From positions 682,001 to 746,000 of the forward strand of contig BCKC01000004.1 of the NCBI GenBank assembly GCA_001600455.1: 64,000 bases of DNA, given 5' to 3'. A program made the translations under genes and the position numbers. This document shows, in pieces, positions 12,085 to 23,700 of the stretch. This DNA is from Endocalyx cinctus. Taxonomy: Eukaryota; Ascomycota; Sordariomycetes; Amphisphaeriales; Apiosporaceae. Within the stretch, counting starts at the first letter, position 1; each line of letters starts with the position of its first letter. A model generated the notes under the pieces. The model was given only the letters and a program-made list of their open reading frames with translations. It had not been told where the DNA came from and did no database searches.

Positions 12085-13183
12085 ATGAAGCAAACCTGGC
12101 TTATTACTGGCTGTTCGAGCGGCTTCGGGACGGAATTTGCTAAGCAGTTAACAGCACAGGGTGACCAAGTCATCGCAACCGGTCGTAATGCGGAGACGCG
12201 TCTGGCACACCTGAAGGAAACCGGGGCCACCGTTCTAGATCTTGATGTCACCGCAGGCCAGGCGGCAATAGAGAAGAAATTCGAAGAGGCACTTAAAATC
12301 TACGGCACCATAGACGTGCTTGTTAATAATGCCGGCTTCATCCAGTGCGGCGCCGTCGAAGAAATCAGGTATATTCCTTCTATTTTGACCTAGAGCCTTG
12401 TTCTTCTCTTCCTCGTCCAAGTTCGTAGTAATTTTGTGCTGATCCGACGGTGACACTAATCCAGTCAAGATGAACTTCAACTCTCTATAGACACTCACCT
12501 TCATGGTCCTATGAACTTGACGCGAGCCGCGCTTCCGCACTTTCGCGAGAAGGGAGCCGGTTGGCTTGTTTACATGAACTCTCAGTCAGGGTTTGTTGGG
12601 GAGCCAGGCGCAACGGGTTACTGTGCCAGCAAGTTCGCGCTCGAAGGTAATCTCTACCCAGCGTCACTTTCTCAAACCCTGTGTTGTTTACTCTGATTAT
12701 CCCTCCAAAAGCTGTCGTTTCCCATTTCCTTCTCTCACATGTACTGCTAACCCCTCTATCGTAGGGGCTGTTGAGAGTCTATCAAAAGAACTAGCCTGGC
12801 TCGCACCTGGTATCAAGCCAGTCATTATAGAGGCGGGTATCTTCAACACCGAGGTGATGCGGAACATCCACTTCGTCGAACCGCGGGTTCCGTTCTGGCA
12901 GCCGCTGAACGAAGCCGCCAAGGTTCGCTCCGAGGGGAATTACCGCAATCCTCCCGGTGATACCGCCGACTTGATCTCCAAAGTAATACAGATCGTGAAA
13001 GGAACAGGCATTGCCGAGGGTAAGGAGATCCCGCTGCGTATTCCCTTCGGCGGCGATTGCGTTTCCCAGATGCGTAAGAAGGCGCAAGAGCTTCTCAAGA
13101 TCTACGACGATTGGGAAGACGTGGCCGCGAGCACCGACTTTGCTGGAGCTGGCAAGCCGATGCCGGATATTCCAGGTCGATAG
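12085..13183 (+). CDS. Short-chain dehydrogenase/reductase (classical SDR)
   Basis: Exons 12085-12368, 12465-12646 and 12765-13183 give 294 residues. The Rossmann nucleotide-binding motif T-G-C-S-S-G-F-G is at residues 8-15, N-N-A-G at 81-84, the catalytic Ser at 134 or 136, and the Y-x-x-x-K pair at Y147/K151. This is the complete active site of a classical SDR acting on an alcohol/ketone with NAD(P)H. The first intron was placed by restoring the expected segment between NNAG and the catalytic Ser (the SQDELQLSIDTHLHG region); it ends just after an ACTAAT branch site. The C-terminal half is specific to the larger fungal oxidoreductases of this type. It stands between the PhyH-type enzyme and the acetyltransferase on the same strand, so a role in oxidising or reducing a pathway intermediate is likely. 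No targeting signal is seen. Confidence 0.88.
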
Positions 13184-13539
13184 ATGGTTGTACATGTAGC
13201 TCTGTTTTCTGAAGGGGAAGCCGGGGGGAAGTTTGTCGAAATGTATTAGCTATTAAATGATATTAGCGAGATTATTGTCAAATCAATCTGCTTAATTGAA
13301 AGTTTCATCCGTACTACTATGAATATTGGAATAATAATAGTTGTACTCGTGCGTATTAAATTTATTCAAGCGATTGAAGCACAATGTGGTATTCCTAATT
13401 GCCCGCCAAGCTTCCATGCCTATATTTTCCCCGTCTTTTATTTAACTATTGTTTCATAAACCCCACCTCTATCAATTCACATTTCTCCCCTAAGTTCTCT
13501 GCAGGCCTTGGATCACCCAATATCTCGCAAGTGAGAAAA
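13184..13539 (+). promoter_or_regulatory. Promoter/leader region of the acetyltransferase gene
   Basis: This stretch holds no gene. Its last part (13399-13539) is open in frame with the downstream gene but translates to a hydrophobic, low-quality sequence and is better read as leader. The ATG at 13540, in an A-rich context and opening with MPWTPKG as in related acetyltransferases, is preferred. Confidence 0.5.
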
Positions 13540-14940
13540 ATGCCCTGGACTCCAAAAGGTAATTCATGGACTCGTCCTCTCGATTGCCATGACCTATTAT
13601 TTCAACAGATTGCAGCCGCTGGACTGCCGTTGGGTCGCGAACATTGGTTGATGACCGGGGCAGTCCGCCTTTCATTCGCCGACGCTGAAAATGCAGAAAA
13701 TCAACTTCTTCAAGCTTGGGTTAGACTGCGACTACGCCATCCGGACATCGCTATAGAATTGGACGACCATGAAAAACGTTACGTACCACTCGCTAGCCTC
13801 GAATCCCTCTCGAAATGGGCCAAGGGCACTTTTCGAGTCGAATCGACGGCCGATTCCGCCGACGAACTCTTCACACATCATCTCAGGCTTGGCACGGCAG
13901 CCGGCGCAACTTGCCACTGGGTCCCTTCTAGCAGCGAGGTGGCCATAGTTGCTTCGCATTGGCGATGGGATGGGCGGGGCATGCTGATGATGTTGCACGA
14001 GTTCCTGGACATACTAGCAACCGTGGACGACCAATCTGCCCAAGCGACTTTATTTGCGTCTTCATTTTCCCCAGGTGCCGAGGCAGATAATCTAGTGCCG
14101 TCGCTAGACGAAGTCATAGGGATGCCGGATACCCTGCCGATGGAATGGGTATCGAGAGCAGAGGCGATCATGTCACCCATGGTGGCTGCAACGCCAACGC
14201 CCGTAGGCCTGCCCGTAAAGAGCGGATCCCTCCCGAGCAACACCCGGCGTTTTGAGAGAATAATGTCGCGCGAGGAAACGAAAGCCCTTCTTGTAGCGTG
14301 TCGATCGCGCGGGATCCGTCTGACGGCGGCGCTGCACGCGTCGATAATCTGCGAAACGGCGCGGTCGCGTTCGCTGTCGCAAGAGACGCCAGCCACGGCG
14401 CCGTCGCCGTCTTCGTCGTACAAGTCGTGGGCGGCCTTCGACCTACGAAAATACTGTCCGAAGCCCTCGGACGGGCCCGCGCACGCCCCGTCCTTGCGCA
14501 TGGTCGCGCTTCCGCTGGTCGTCGACGCGAGTCCCGCCGACTGGACGTATGTCTCGGCCTACGCGCAATCCCTGTACGGGAAATCGTTCGAGCCGGGTGA
14601 AGGAGGGAGCGACTTGTTGTTTGTGCGGGTGCCGTACGTCGAAAAGGCGACGGCCATGCTGGCGACTACGGCGCCGACGACAGAGCCGAATTTAAGTAAT
14701 CTTGGGCGCATTGACGACTACTTGAAGACAAAATACGGAAATGTCATTGTGGAAAATGCGTGGTTGGCCGTTCAGATGCTCTCGCCCCAACTATATGTCC
14801 ATGCTTGGTCCTGGAAAGGACAGCTGCATATCAGCGTATGTTACAATGAATCTTTTTACGAAGAAGGTTTCGTCTATGAGTGGGTAGAACAGGTAATGGT
14901 CAATGTCTTTCTTAATTTGGGGATTACTACACCGCAATGA
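13540..14940 (+). CDS. Tri3/BOT5-like O-acetyltransferase (condensation-domain fold)
   Basis: The intronless gene encodes 466 residues from the ATG at 13540. The N-terminus (MPWTPKGNSWTRPLD, then REHW) and overall length match the family of trichothecene 15-O-acetyltransferase (Tri3) and the botrydial-cluster acetyltransferase BOT5. The catalytic H-x-x-x-D-G is H140-W-R-W-D144-G145. Family members transfer acetyl from acetyl-CoA to a hydroxyl of an oxygenated sesquiterpene in the cytosol. A close functional link to the sesquiterpene cyclase at 47 kb is therefore likely. The middle of the gene (about 14.3-14.5 kb) is noticeably GC-rich and produces long shadow frames on the other strand. An alternative role is transfer of a longer acyl group such as the PKS product. 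The family call is good; the acyl donor is not known. Confidence 0.85.
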   Translation: MPWTPKGNSWTRPLDCHDLLFQQIAAAGLPLGREHWLMTGAVRLSFADAENAENQLLQAWVRLRLRHPDIAIELDDHEKRYVPLASLESLSKWAKGTFRVESTADSADELFTHHLRLGTAAGATCHWVPSSSEVAIVASHWRWDGRGMLMMLHEFLDILATVDDQSAQATLFASSFSPGAEADNLVPSLDEVIGMPDTLPMEWVSRAEAIMSPMVAATPTPVGLPVKSGSLPSNTRRFERIMSREETKALLVACRSRGIRLTAALHASIICETARSRSLSQETPATAPSPSSSYKSWAAFDLRKYCPKPSDGPAHAPSLRMVALPLVVDASPADWTYVSAYAQSLYGKSFEPGEGGSDLLFVRVPYVEKATAMLATTAPTTEPNLSNLGRIDDYLKTKYGNVIVENAWLAVQMLSPQLYVHAWSWKGQLHISVCYNESFYEEGFVYEWVEQVMVNVFLNLGITTPQ

Positions 14941-15095
14941 CGGTATGTACATACAAATAGAGGGTAAGTAATTCTGGAAACAAACGGGAATATTGAATTA
15001 AAGTAATTATTAGGATATTGGGTATCTATTAACGTTTCTTTCCGTGCTATCATCATATTAAAATTCAAAGAATACCTCAGCAATGTAACGCCCCG

Positions 15096-16421
15096 TCATG
15101 TTACGTGGACATCCTTCTTAACCATGATGGACTCTGGTGGGAAATTCTGGAGAGGTATTGAGTCGCTGGGAATGCCGACACCGGATATCTGGGTGCTTTG
15201 ATATAGACCTTCCCTGCCATCTACGCGATAATAAGGAGAGGAATCGAAATCTGCATTTGCAGTATTTTTCGAAGCGCCATGCGGCCGCGTCGATTGGGTC
15301 GAGCCTAATGTTTTAGCCACACTCCCACCCAATGATGACCTCGCCCTAGTCATTCCTCGGCGCGACGCTTGAAGTAACGGGCCGTAGGTAGGTAAGCAGG
15401 CGCATAATATAGCAATGCCTAACTGGATGGAGGATAGAATCTGCGTGCTGGAGACATTGACGACCTCGGGGGTTTTGGGGTGCCATATATAGGTTATTCG
15501 AATTATGCTGGCGACGCAAACCCTATTGAATGGGCCCGTTAGTAAGTTAGATGCGACAACGTAAGAGATGCTTGGGTTAACGTACAGTCCGCCCAGGAGA
15601 AATATCCCCACCACTGACCACTTTTGCAAGCGGGGCAATTGAATATCGCGTAGTACTGCGACGGGCAATACTAAAATAATAACGTCGAGGAAGAAGTTTG
15701 TGAGTTCATATCCGAGCCAGAGCTTTCCACTTGGAATACAATACTCGGTTGAGCCAAATTCCTCCCAGAGCGCAGAGATAGGATTGCATTGGAAGATGTT
15801 CAAGAACGTGTAGGCAACCAACCAAGCAATGCAGGCTATGCCTATCACGTACGTCCATTTTTGAAACTTCCTTGAAATCGAGAAAATTGTATAATATAAC
15901 GTCAGTATAGAGAGTTTCACGAAGGTTATGGTAAGCCCAAAAAAAATATCGGTAACGAAGAGCATCTATAAAAAATGTATTAGCTACGCAGAGAGACGTG
16001 AGGATAGCGATGGGGAAAGAAAAGAAAAGAAAAGAAAAGAAAGAAAGAAATACCTTAAGGAGAGAGTAACCCCATTGCTGCCCACCGACATCGTAGTTTG
16101 CCAATACTTCATTCAAGTCTAACGTACCAGGCCCTGGACCGGCCACGATATCTTGGTGGTCATGATATGTTAGGAGATACGATATTTTCTTAAACTTAAA
16201 AGCGAAATTAAAATGTCGCGTGTAAACTTACAATGCATCATCAACGCAGCAAACACGATAAATGAAGCTAAGGCTAGCCAAAGAAACACGTCAGACCACG
16301 TTGATTTTAGTCGAGAGAACCATCGCGAAATTAGTCGAAGTACTACTGCGATGACACCCAGAGCCAGCATGGAAGACGTTGAGGCTAGGTTACTAGCACC
16401 ACTTGCGCTCAGGGTTTTCAT
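15096..16421 (-). CDS. Rhodopsin-domain / Pth11-like integral membrane protein
   Basis: Exons (minus) 16421-16232, 16151-16054, 15965-15586 and 15522-15096 join to 364 residues. The ATG at 16421 is the first in frame. Hydrophobic segments are spaced like the seven-helix fungal rhodopsin domain: an N-terminal helix at about residues 12-28, further helices including the VTDIFFGLTITFVKLSILTLYY block and LVAYTFLNIFQCNP, and a C-terminal pair ending near residue 285. The conserved fragments CNPISALWE and LLGGLVCVASIIRITYIW are hallmarks of this family. A Ser-rich cytoplasmic tail follows. Such proteins are putative GPCR-like surface sensors related to Pth11; none of this family is known to be a biosynthetic enzyme. 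It is divergently oriented to the PKS, so the two share an upstream region. The second intron contains a (GAAA)-type purine repeat. Ligand and signalling partner are unknown. Confidence 0.8.
16019..16050. repeat. Purine (AAAAG/AAAG) microsatellite within an intron
   Basis: A short run of AAAAG units passing into AAAG units, located in the second intron of the membrane-protein gene; on the coding strand it forms a CTTTT-type pyrimidine tract downstream of the 5' splice site. Confidence 0.8.
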
Positions 16422-17709
16422 TTCGAGTAACAATCATATGTACAGAAGGTATGGGATGGAAGCCGGTGTAAAATAAGCACTCGGATTCGGTTGACTAAAA
16501 TGCAGTTGGTGTTCACTTTGACTAGTTGGCGGTTTACCGCAGCAAACCGGTACATGGAATCGGTGGAAATATCTACAAAGGAGGAGAAGGTCACCTAAAA
16601 GTTAACCCACAGAGCGAAGCAAAAGAAGTGGTAACGTGAAGGTTCTGATAAAACATAACCATCAAGTTATATGATATGTTCAAAAACTTCGGACTTATGA
16701 AACGTAGGAGAGAGGATGAAAGTGGGCGGTGAATTTGACCTTGATAATCTTGCACAACCTCGGAGAAAAGAGACTCAGCATCCGAACATGACTTGTACTG
16801 TTACTGAGAGCATTGACGATCATCCGTAGCGAACCCAATCGGACTGCTTGTTTTTTTTGATTCGGCCATGCTATCAATATATTTTAAACCACCTAAACGA
16901 TGCATACAGATATTCCTTTCAATACTGTAGCGTTTAGATGCAAGTTGTCAGATCATGATGCAGTCATCCTGCGAGTACCATTTCGATATCCACTGTATCT
17001 TACTTACACAGAAAGTACCTAGCAGATACTTATGCAGGGTATATCCTCGGTCACATTTCCGGAGTGTCGTCGGAAGATTGGGTGTGTTGGAGAGTACCAC
17101 GCTACACCCTACGTATGGCCCAGTTTGATATCCTTGCCATGTTTCCGCGAGAGGTAAGCATACCACTGCAATGTTTACTTTTCATCAACTTCTGAAGACC
17201 CCCACGATTTCCTGCATTTTGCTTAAAACTATACTGTTTAGAGTAACTATTACAACTATTTGTATGATAGGAGGAGCTCGTTGTTAATTTGCCCGACTTT
17301 GCTCTACCATACACTAACAGACTTTAACCTATATTGTTTGTGATACTGTTAAGTGTAGTTAACCAAAGACAAAAAAAAAAAAAAAAACTTGTATACTATC
17401 AAATTTATAATGTTTTTCACTTTTATTTCTCTCTTACTTTCTTTCTTCAAGAATGCAAATATAAATTATTTTTTCGTGCTTTAGGTTAATACATAATATT
17501 GTAAATAGGTGTTAGGTACATCGTCGTAGGTCACTTCAGATGTTATCTTGTTATCATGTCCTGTCTGAGCGTGCATATTGTAAGCCAGTATAATTTATGA
17601 CATAGGTGCCAGTACCACACGTTATATATGTGTAGCACTCACTGTAGTATTTGTGTTCAACCCAATGTTCTCTCTAATCAATTTCATATTTCTTGCCTAG
17701 TTCTCAAAT
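16422..17709. promoter_or_regulatory. Divergent upstream region shared by the membrane protein and the PKS
   Basis: About 1.3 kb separates the two divergent starts. I see no gene in it; open minus-strand frames at 16948-17314 have no recognisable domain. There is a run of A at about 17371-17387. Promoter elements of both genes must lie here but no specific operator could be assigned. Confidence 0.45.
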
Positions 17710-20700
17710 ATGGTCGATTTGAACGTGAATGTAGATTCCAAAGTCAATGGTGATTGGGACTGTCCCAAGGCCCCTGAGGGTGTCTATTCCTCCAGTGGAG
17801 ACTCACTTGAGCCCATCGCCATCATCGGCTTCTCAATGCGATTTCCAGGAGACGCTACCTCTCCCGAGGGCTTCTGGAGCATTCTAGAGGAAGGAAGGTC
17901 TGTTATGACCGAAGTGCCTTTAGAACGATTCAACATCGATGGCTTTTATCACCCAGACGCATCAAATCCCGGCACGGTACGTACACTACTTCTGACTTCG
18001 AAAATACAGAAATTCATCCTTTAGAGTAGATTAATAGCCGTGGGGGATTCTTCTTGAAGGAGGATATTGCGGCTTTTGATGCCCCTTTCTTCTCCATGAA
18101 TCCCTCTGAGGTAAAGAGTATGGATCCACAGCAGCGCATCCTTTTGGAAACCACTTACCATGCACTCGAAAATGGTGAGTATAAGACACTCTGCGGAAAA
18201 TATTACCGAGAGGGTGGTCGCTGACACTAAATCTGTAGCCGGCCTGTCAACCCAACACGTTGCGGGGTCTAAAACCTCGGTACATGTAGGCTGCATCGGG
18301 GTTGACTATCCTCGACTTTTTGACAACGACGACGAGATACAACCCGTGTACAAAGCAACTGGTACCGGAAATGCAATCATATCCAACCGACTTAGTTGGT
18401 TCTATGATCTGAGAGGTCCTAGTATGACTGTCGATACCGCTTGCTCTAGTAGTATGATAGCCGTCCACCTCGCATGTCAATGCCTTCGTGCAGGAGAATC
18501 AAAAATGGTCAGATAGAAATTTCATTGACTCCGATTAATGATTATTGAACTATGAGAAGATTAACATAGACCAAAGGGTCTCGTTTGCGGTTCGCAACTC
18601 TTTCTCGAACCCACAACTAGCGCGATCTCCTTATCCAGCCTGCAGTTCATGTCCTCTGACAGTCTATGTCACAGTTTTGATGAACGTGGTAATGGATACG
18701 CCAAAGGGGAAGGATTCGGCGTCCTGGTTCTCAAGCGACTAGCTAACGCCGTAGCTGATGGTGATACGATTCGTGCCGTAATCCGATCTACTGTGACCAA
18801 CCAAGATGGTCGAACGCCGGGCATTACGCAGCCCCGGCAAGAATCTCAGGAGGAACAGATTCGTGCAGCTTACGATGTAGCGGGGCTTGATTTTCACACG
18901 ACGCGTCTATTCGAGGCTCACGGCACTGGAACACCTCTTGGTGATCCTATCGAAGCAGGGGCGATCGGGTCCGTCTTTGGAAAGTACCGGAGTATCCAAG
19001 ATCCTATGTACGTCGGCGCAGTCAAGTCTAACATTGGACATCTAGAGGCATCGGCAGGAATAGCAGGTATAATCAAGGCGATTATTTGCTTGGAGAAAGG
19101 AATCATCCCTCCCAATGCAGGCTTCGAAACACTGAACCACAAGATAGAGGCTGATAAGTGGCACGTCCGGTTCCCGACAGCACCCGTGCCTTGGCCCGTT
19201 CCTGGCCTCAGGCGAGCGTCAGTTAACTCTTTTGGATACGGGGGCTCAAATGCCCACGTCGTACTCGATGATGCCTATAACTTCCTTCGAGAAAGGAACA
19301 TCTTGGCAAATCATTGTACCACAAAAGAACCACCAAAGCTTTACTTTGGTCAGAAAAACGGTGGTGGCAATGATGAAATAAGACTTGAAGATACCAATGG
19401 TGATGAAGTTATCAATACCGCTAACCATAATGGTCCTCCCCACGACCCAGGAGCCAACACATATATATTTGTCTGGTCAGCAGCGGATGCCACAGGGGTC
19501 AAAAGGCTTGCAGAAACATATGCCGAGCATCTTTTGGAGGGACAGTATCGATACGAGACACCAGACTATCTTCCCAATCTTGCTTATACTCTCTTTAAGA
19601 AGAGGACGACTCAACCGTGGAAGTCTTTCGTGCTGGCTTCGTCTGTACTAGATCTGTGGGAGAAGCTAGGGACAATAGCATCTCCATCACGGTCATCTAC
19701 CGTACCTAAGGTATGTTTCATTTTCACGGGGCAAGGAGCACAGTGGGGGGGAATGGGATTAGATCTTCTCTGCTTCCCAACTTTTCGGGAAAGTCTCTTG
19801 GAGGCAACGCGATACTTCCAAAAACTGGGAAGTGATTGGTCGCTCATGGAAGAAATCGCAAAGCCCAACAGCGCATCGTCTTACAGGCTCGATGATCCCG
19901 CACTAGCACAACCAATATGCACCGCTCTGCAAATTGCCTTGGTCGAGCTTCTTGTCACGTGGAATGTACGGCCCTGGGGTGTAGCAGGTCATTCATCTGG
20001 TGAGATAGCGGCTGCATATTGTGCAGGCTCTATCTCTCGAGAGTCGGCTTGGACAATCGCGTACTTTCGTGGAACTCTTACGTCCCTTCGCTGTTTAACG
20101 GAAGTTTTAACTCGTGGGGCCATGATATCCGTACAGCTATCAGAAGCAGAGCTCAAACCATATTTTGATCGGGTCACATCGCGTGACAAAGACGCATCAT
20201 TATCTATTGGATGTCGTAATAGCCTTTGCAACTCGACAGTCACCGGGCTTGAAGAGTCCATAGATCAGCTGAAGGATCTACTGGATCAGAATAATATCTT
20301 TTCTCGGAAGCTGAGAATTCCAGTTGCATATCACTCTTCATATATGCAAGTTATTGCACAAGAATACCGAGATTCTCTGCATTCTATTTGCCCTCCTGAA
20401 ACGCCAATTTTGGGACATGAGACCCCTCTAGTAGCATCGTCTGTCACAGGTGGTCTTGCGTTTCCGGAGCAGATGTGTCGACCGGAGTACTGGGTACAAA
20501 ATCTCGTATCGACCGTGGAGTTCTGCGGGGCATTGGACGCGCTTCACTCATCGGCATCAGAGAGCACATCAAGGAACCAAAAAGAAGTTTACATTGAGAT
20601 TGGTCCACATGCTGCTCTCAAGAGGGCAATAAAAGAATCGTTAGAAACCGGTGGGGAGCTCCTCTACGAATCTGCCCTTCGAAATGGCTCGAATGCGTTA

Positions 20701-23700
20701 CACTCTATGTTAAACATGGCTGGAACTCTTTTTGTGGCAGGATATCCGGTCAATCTAGCGGAAGCCAACAGTCAAGGGTCGACGAAACTTGTTAAAATGC
20801 TAACGGATTTACCTAAATATCCTTTTAATCACTCGGAGAGATTCTGGCTAGAAAGCCGAATTTACCGAAGTTTCTTGCAACGTGGAAATACCCGCCATGA
20901 GATAGTCGGTCTTCCCTCCAGGGATTGGGACCCACTCAGGCCCGCGTGGAGGCATACACTTCGCACGACCGATCTTCCTTGGCTCGAAGACCATCAGGTA
21001 AGGAAGACCTCTAAGACTGTGATTTACTAGCTGACTTGTGATATATCAGTTAAATGGATCGATCCTCTACCCTGCAGCTGGAATGCTTGCCATGGCTGTC
21101 GAAGCTGTCCGAGGCATTGCGAGACCGAGATCTACTATTCGCGGCTACCGATTCAGAAACGTTACAATACAGAACGCTCTAGTAATCCCGTCTAATTCGG
21201 AGGGTTTGGAGATAAAGCTCTACATGCAGAACCAGAAGAACGTCTCCACGACTAGCACTTTATCAATCGAGTGCAGAGAGTTCTGTCTGTCCTACATGTC
21301 AGTTAGTGGTGAATGGCGGGATGCTTGTTCTGGCACCATTGTGACAGAGTACGTCGAGGAAGCGCAGGGAATATATAATCCTAAGGAAGACGAACTGAAG
21401 ACTCAGGAAAGCTTGCACGGCAGATTCAGTGAACTCATAGGAAATTGCACTGCAACTAACACTCAAGAGCGCTTCTATGCCACGGCCAAACTAATCGGAT
21501 ATGACTTTGGTCCGATGTTCCAAACGCTGCACGAGATTGCCTACGACCCAGCCGGGAATTTCACATATGGAACTGTCGTTCTCGATGAATGGATAGCCAA
21601 GTCTCCGAAGAAAGCCGCCGGTCACAGTTATATCATCCATCCAACAACTTTGGATGGCGTGCTGCAGGCGGCCGCGGCTCTAAGCAGTAAGGGCGGAAGT
21701 GTCGTAGTCCCACAACAGGCACCTACCGAATTTCGAGAGATGTGGATCTCAAATGACCTGCTCCATAGAGAGCCGGATGCCAAGATCCGAGTGGCGGCGA
21801 AGAAAGACCGAGCTGCGATTCGTGATACGGATGCTAGCATCATTGCCCTAGACTCAACAACATCGAAGCCAGTCATACTGATCCACGGCTACCGAGCGAC
21901 AACTGTAGCCGAGGCTCGAGTCGATACGCTGTCAGAAAGACACGACATTTTCTACGGGCTTGAGTGGAAGCAAGACTTCGAGTTACTTAGCCCCGCTCAA
22001 AAAGAACAGTTCTGTCTCCAAGAGGTGCCATCTTACGTCGACTGGCAGCCTTCTAGTGGTATGATATGCTTATATTATATGACTAAGGCACTTGAAGATG
22101 TTGATCGGGAAAGTTATCAAAGCTCTAAGTCTCATATTCAGAAATATCTTGCCTGGGTTCGCAGGCATCTGAAGATGGCTGGAGAACAGAATCACACTTT
22201 ATATCCAAACTGGAAAGAACATTTTACACTCGAGAAAAGAGACGCGTACCTTCATAATTTCTCCGAGCAGGGGAGGGTAGAAAGAGCAATCCATCTCTTC
22301 GTATCGCAACTCACCGGGATAATCCGGGGAGAGGTCGATCCATTAGACCTACTGTTCAATCAAGGGTTAGCCAAAGATCTTTACACCGACGACATGTTCA
22401 TCGTGTCGGGAAAACGTGTCGCCGCCTTTATAAATCTGATGTCGCATAAGAATCCGAATATGGATATCCTGGAGATAGGATCTGGAACTGGAAGTGTCAC
22501 ACACCCGGTCCTGTCTAGCCTATTTCCGGAAGGAGAGTTACCTCGATCCACTCCGCGATATAATACCTACACTTTCACGGATATATCGCCAAGCTTCTTC
22601 GAGAAAGCAAAATATCGTTTCGCAGATCATAGCGATCGTATGATCTTTAAAACTCTAGACATTGAACAAGACCCTATTCAACAAGGTTTCACCGGCGGAA
22701 ATTACGATATTGTGCTCGCTGCAATGGTTCTTCATGCGACAGCCAACATAACTGACACACTGCAGCACGCGAAACGTCTCTTGAAGCCGGGTGGTCATCT
22801 AATCCTCGTCGAAGTAACGAACAAGGACAGCACCTTATCCAATTGTATCTGGGGTACTCTTCCAGGCTGGTGGAGAGGACTGGAGGACGACCGTGCACTG
22901 GGCCCTCTCTACTCAGTATCCGAATGGGATAGATATCTTCGTATAAATGGATTTAACGAAATCGAGCTTGCCATCCCTGACCATCCCGATGCAGACCGCC
23001 AGACGCTTAATTTCTTAGTCTCAAGACTGAGTGACCCAAGTAGAGAATCAGGTCTGCCGCAAGAAGTTGTGATTCTTTCGGATCATACGGAAGTGCAGGA
23101 AAATGCAGCTAAGAGCATTGAGTCGCACATGAGGCTCATGGGAGTATCGCGGTGCGATACAATTGACCCTCAATTAATGGTATCCCGACATGGTAGGCGC
23201 ATAGTTTGCATATCTTTGCTAGATCTTGAGAGTGAACCATTTCTCAATTCCATGGACGAAGAAAAGCTCTCGGTTCTCAAGAAGATTGTCGACTCCTCTG
23301 ACAAAGTGTACTGGATCACAAATGGAGCTGGACCGGAAGCAAAACGTCCAGAAAATGCGATGGCTTCAGGCTTCGGTCGTGCCATCGGCCAGGAACAGCC
23401 CGACATATGCTTTGTCAATATTGAGATAGACGATCCTACGACAGCGGCAGAAATATTTCAGAGAATTTTCGATCACTCGTTCGGAGATGCCGCTGACAAG
23501 CGGGAATCTGATTATCTGGTATCCGAAGATGTAATTTTCATTCCACGAGTTGTCGAGTCAAAAGACATCAACAATTATGTGAACTGCCAGACCGGCAAGC
23601 AAAGTGTAATCAGGAAAACAATTGGAAAAGAGTCAGATGACGAACTAGAACTGCGGTTCACAACTGGCTACCTCGATAGCTTCCACTTTGCTCAGGTTAA

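Noticed and set aside
13878..14501. Long minus-strand open frame opposite the acetyltransferase
   Set aside because: It lies entirely within a GC-rich part of the Tri3-like gene, has Arg/Ser-rich low-quality sequence and no domain; it is a shadow frame.
16948..17314. Overlapping minus-strand frames upstream of the PKS
   Set aside because: No recognisable family and AT-rich codon use; treated as promoter DNA of the divergent pair.
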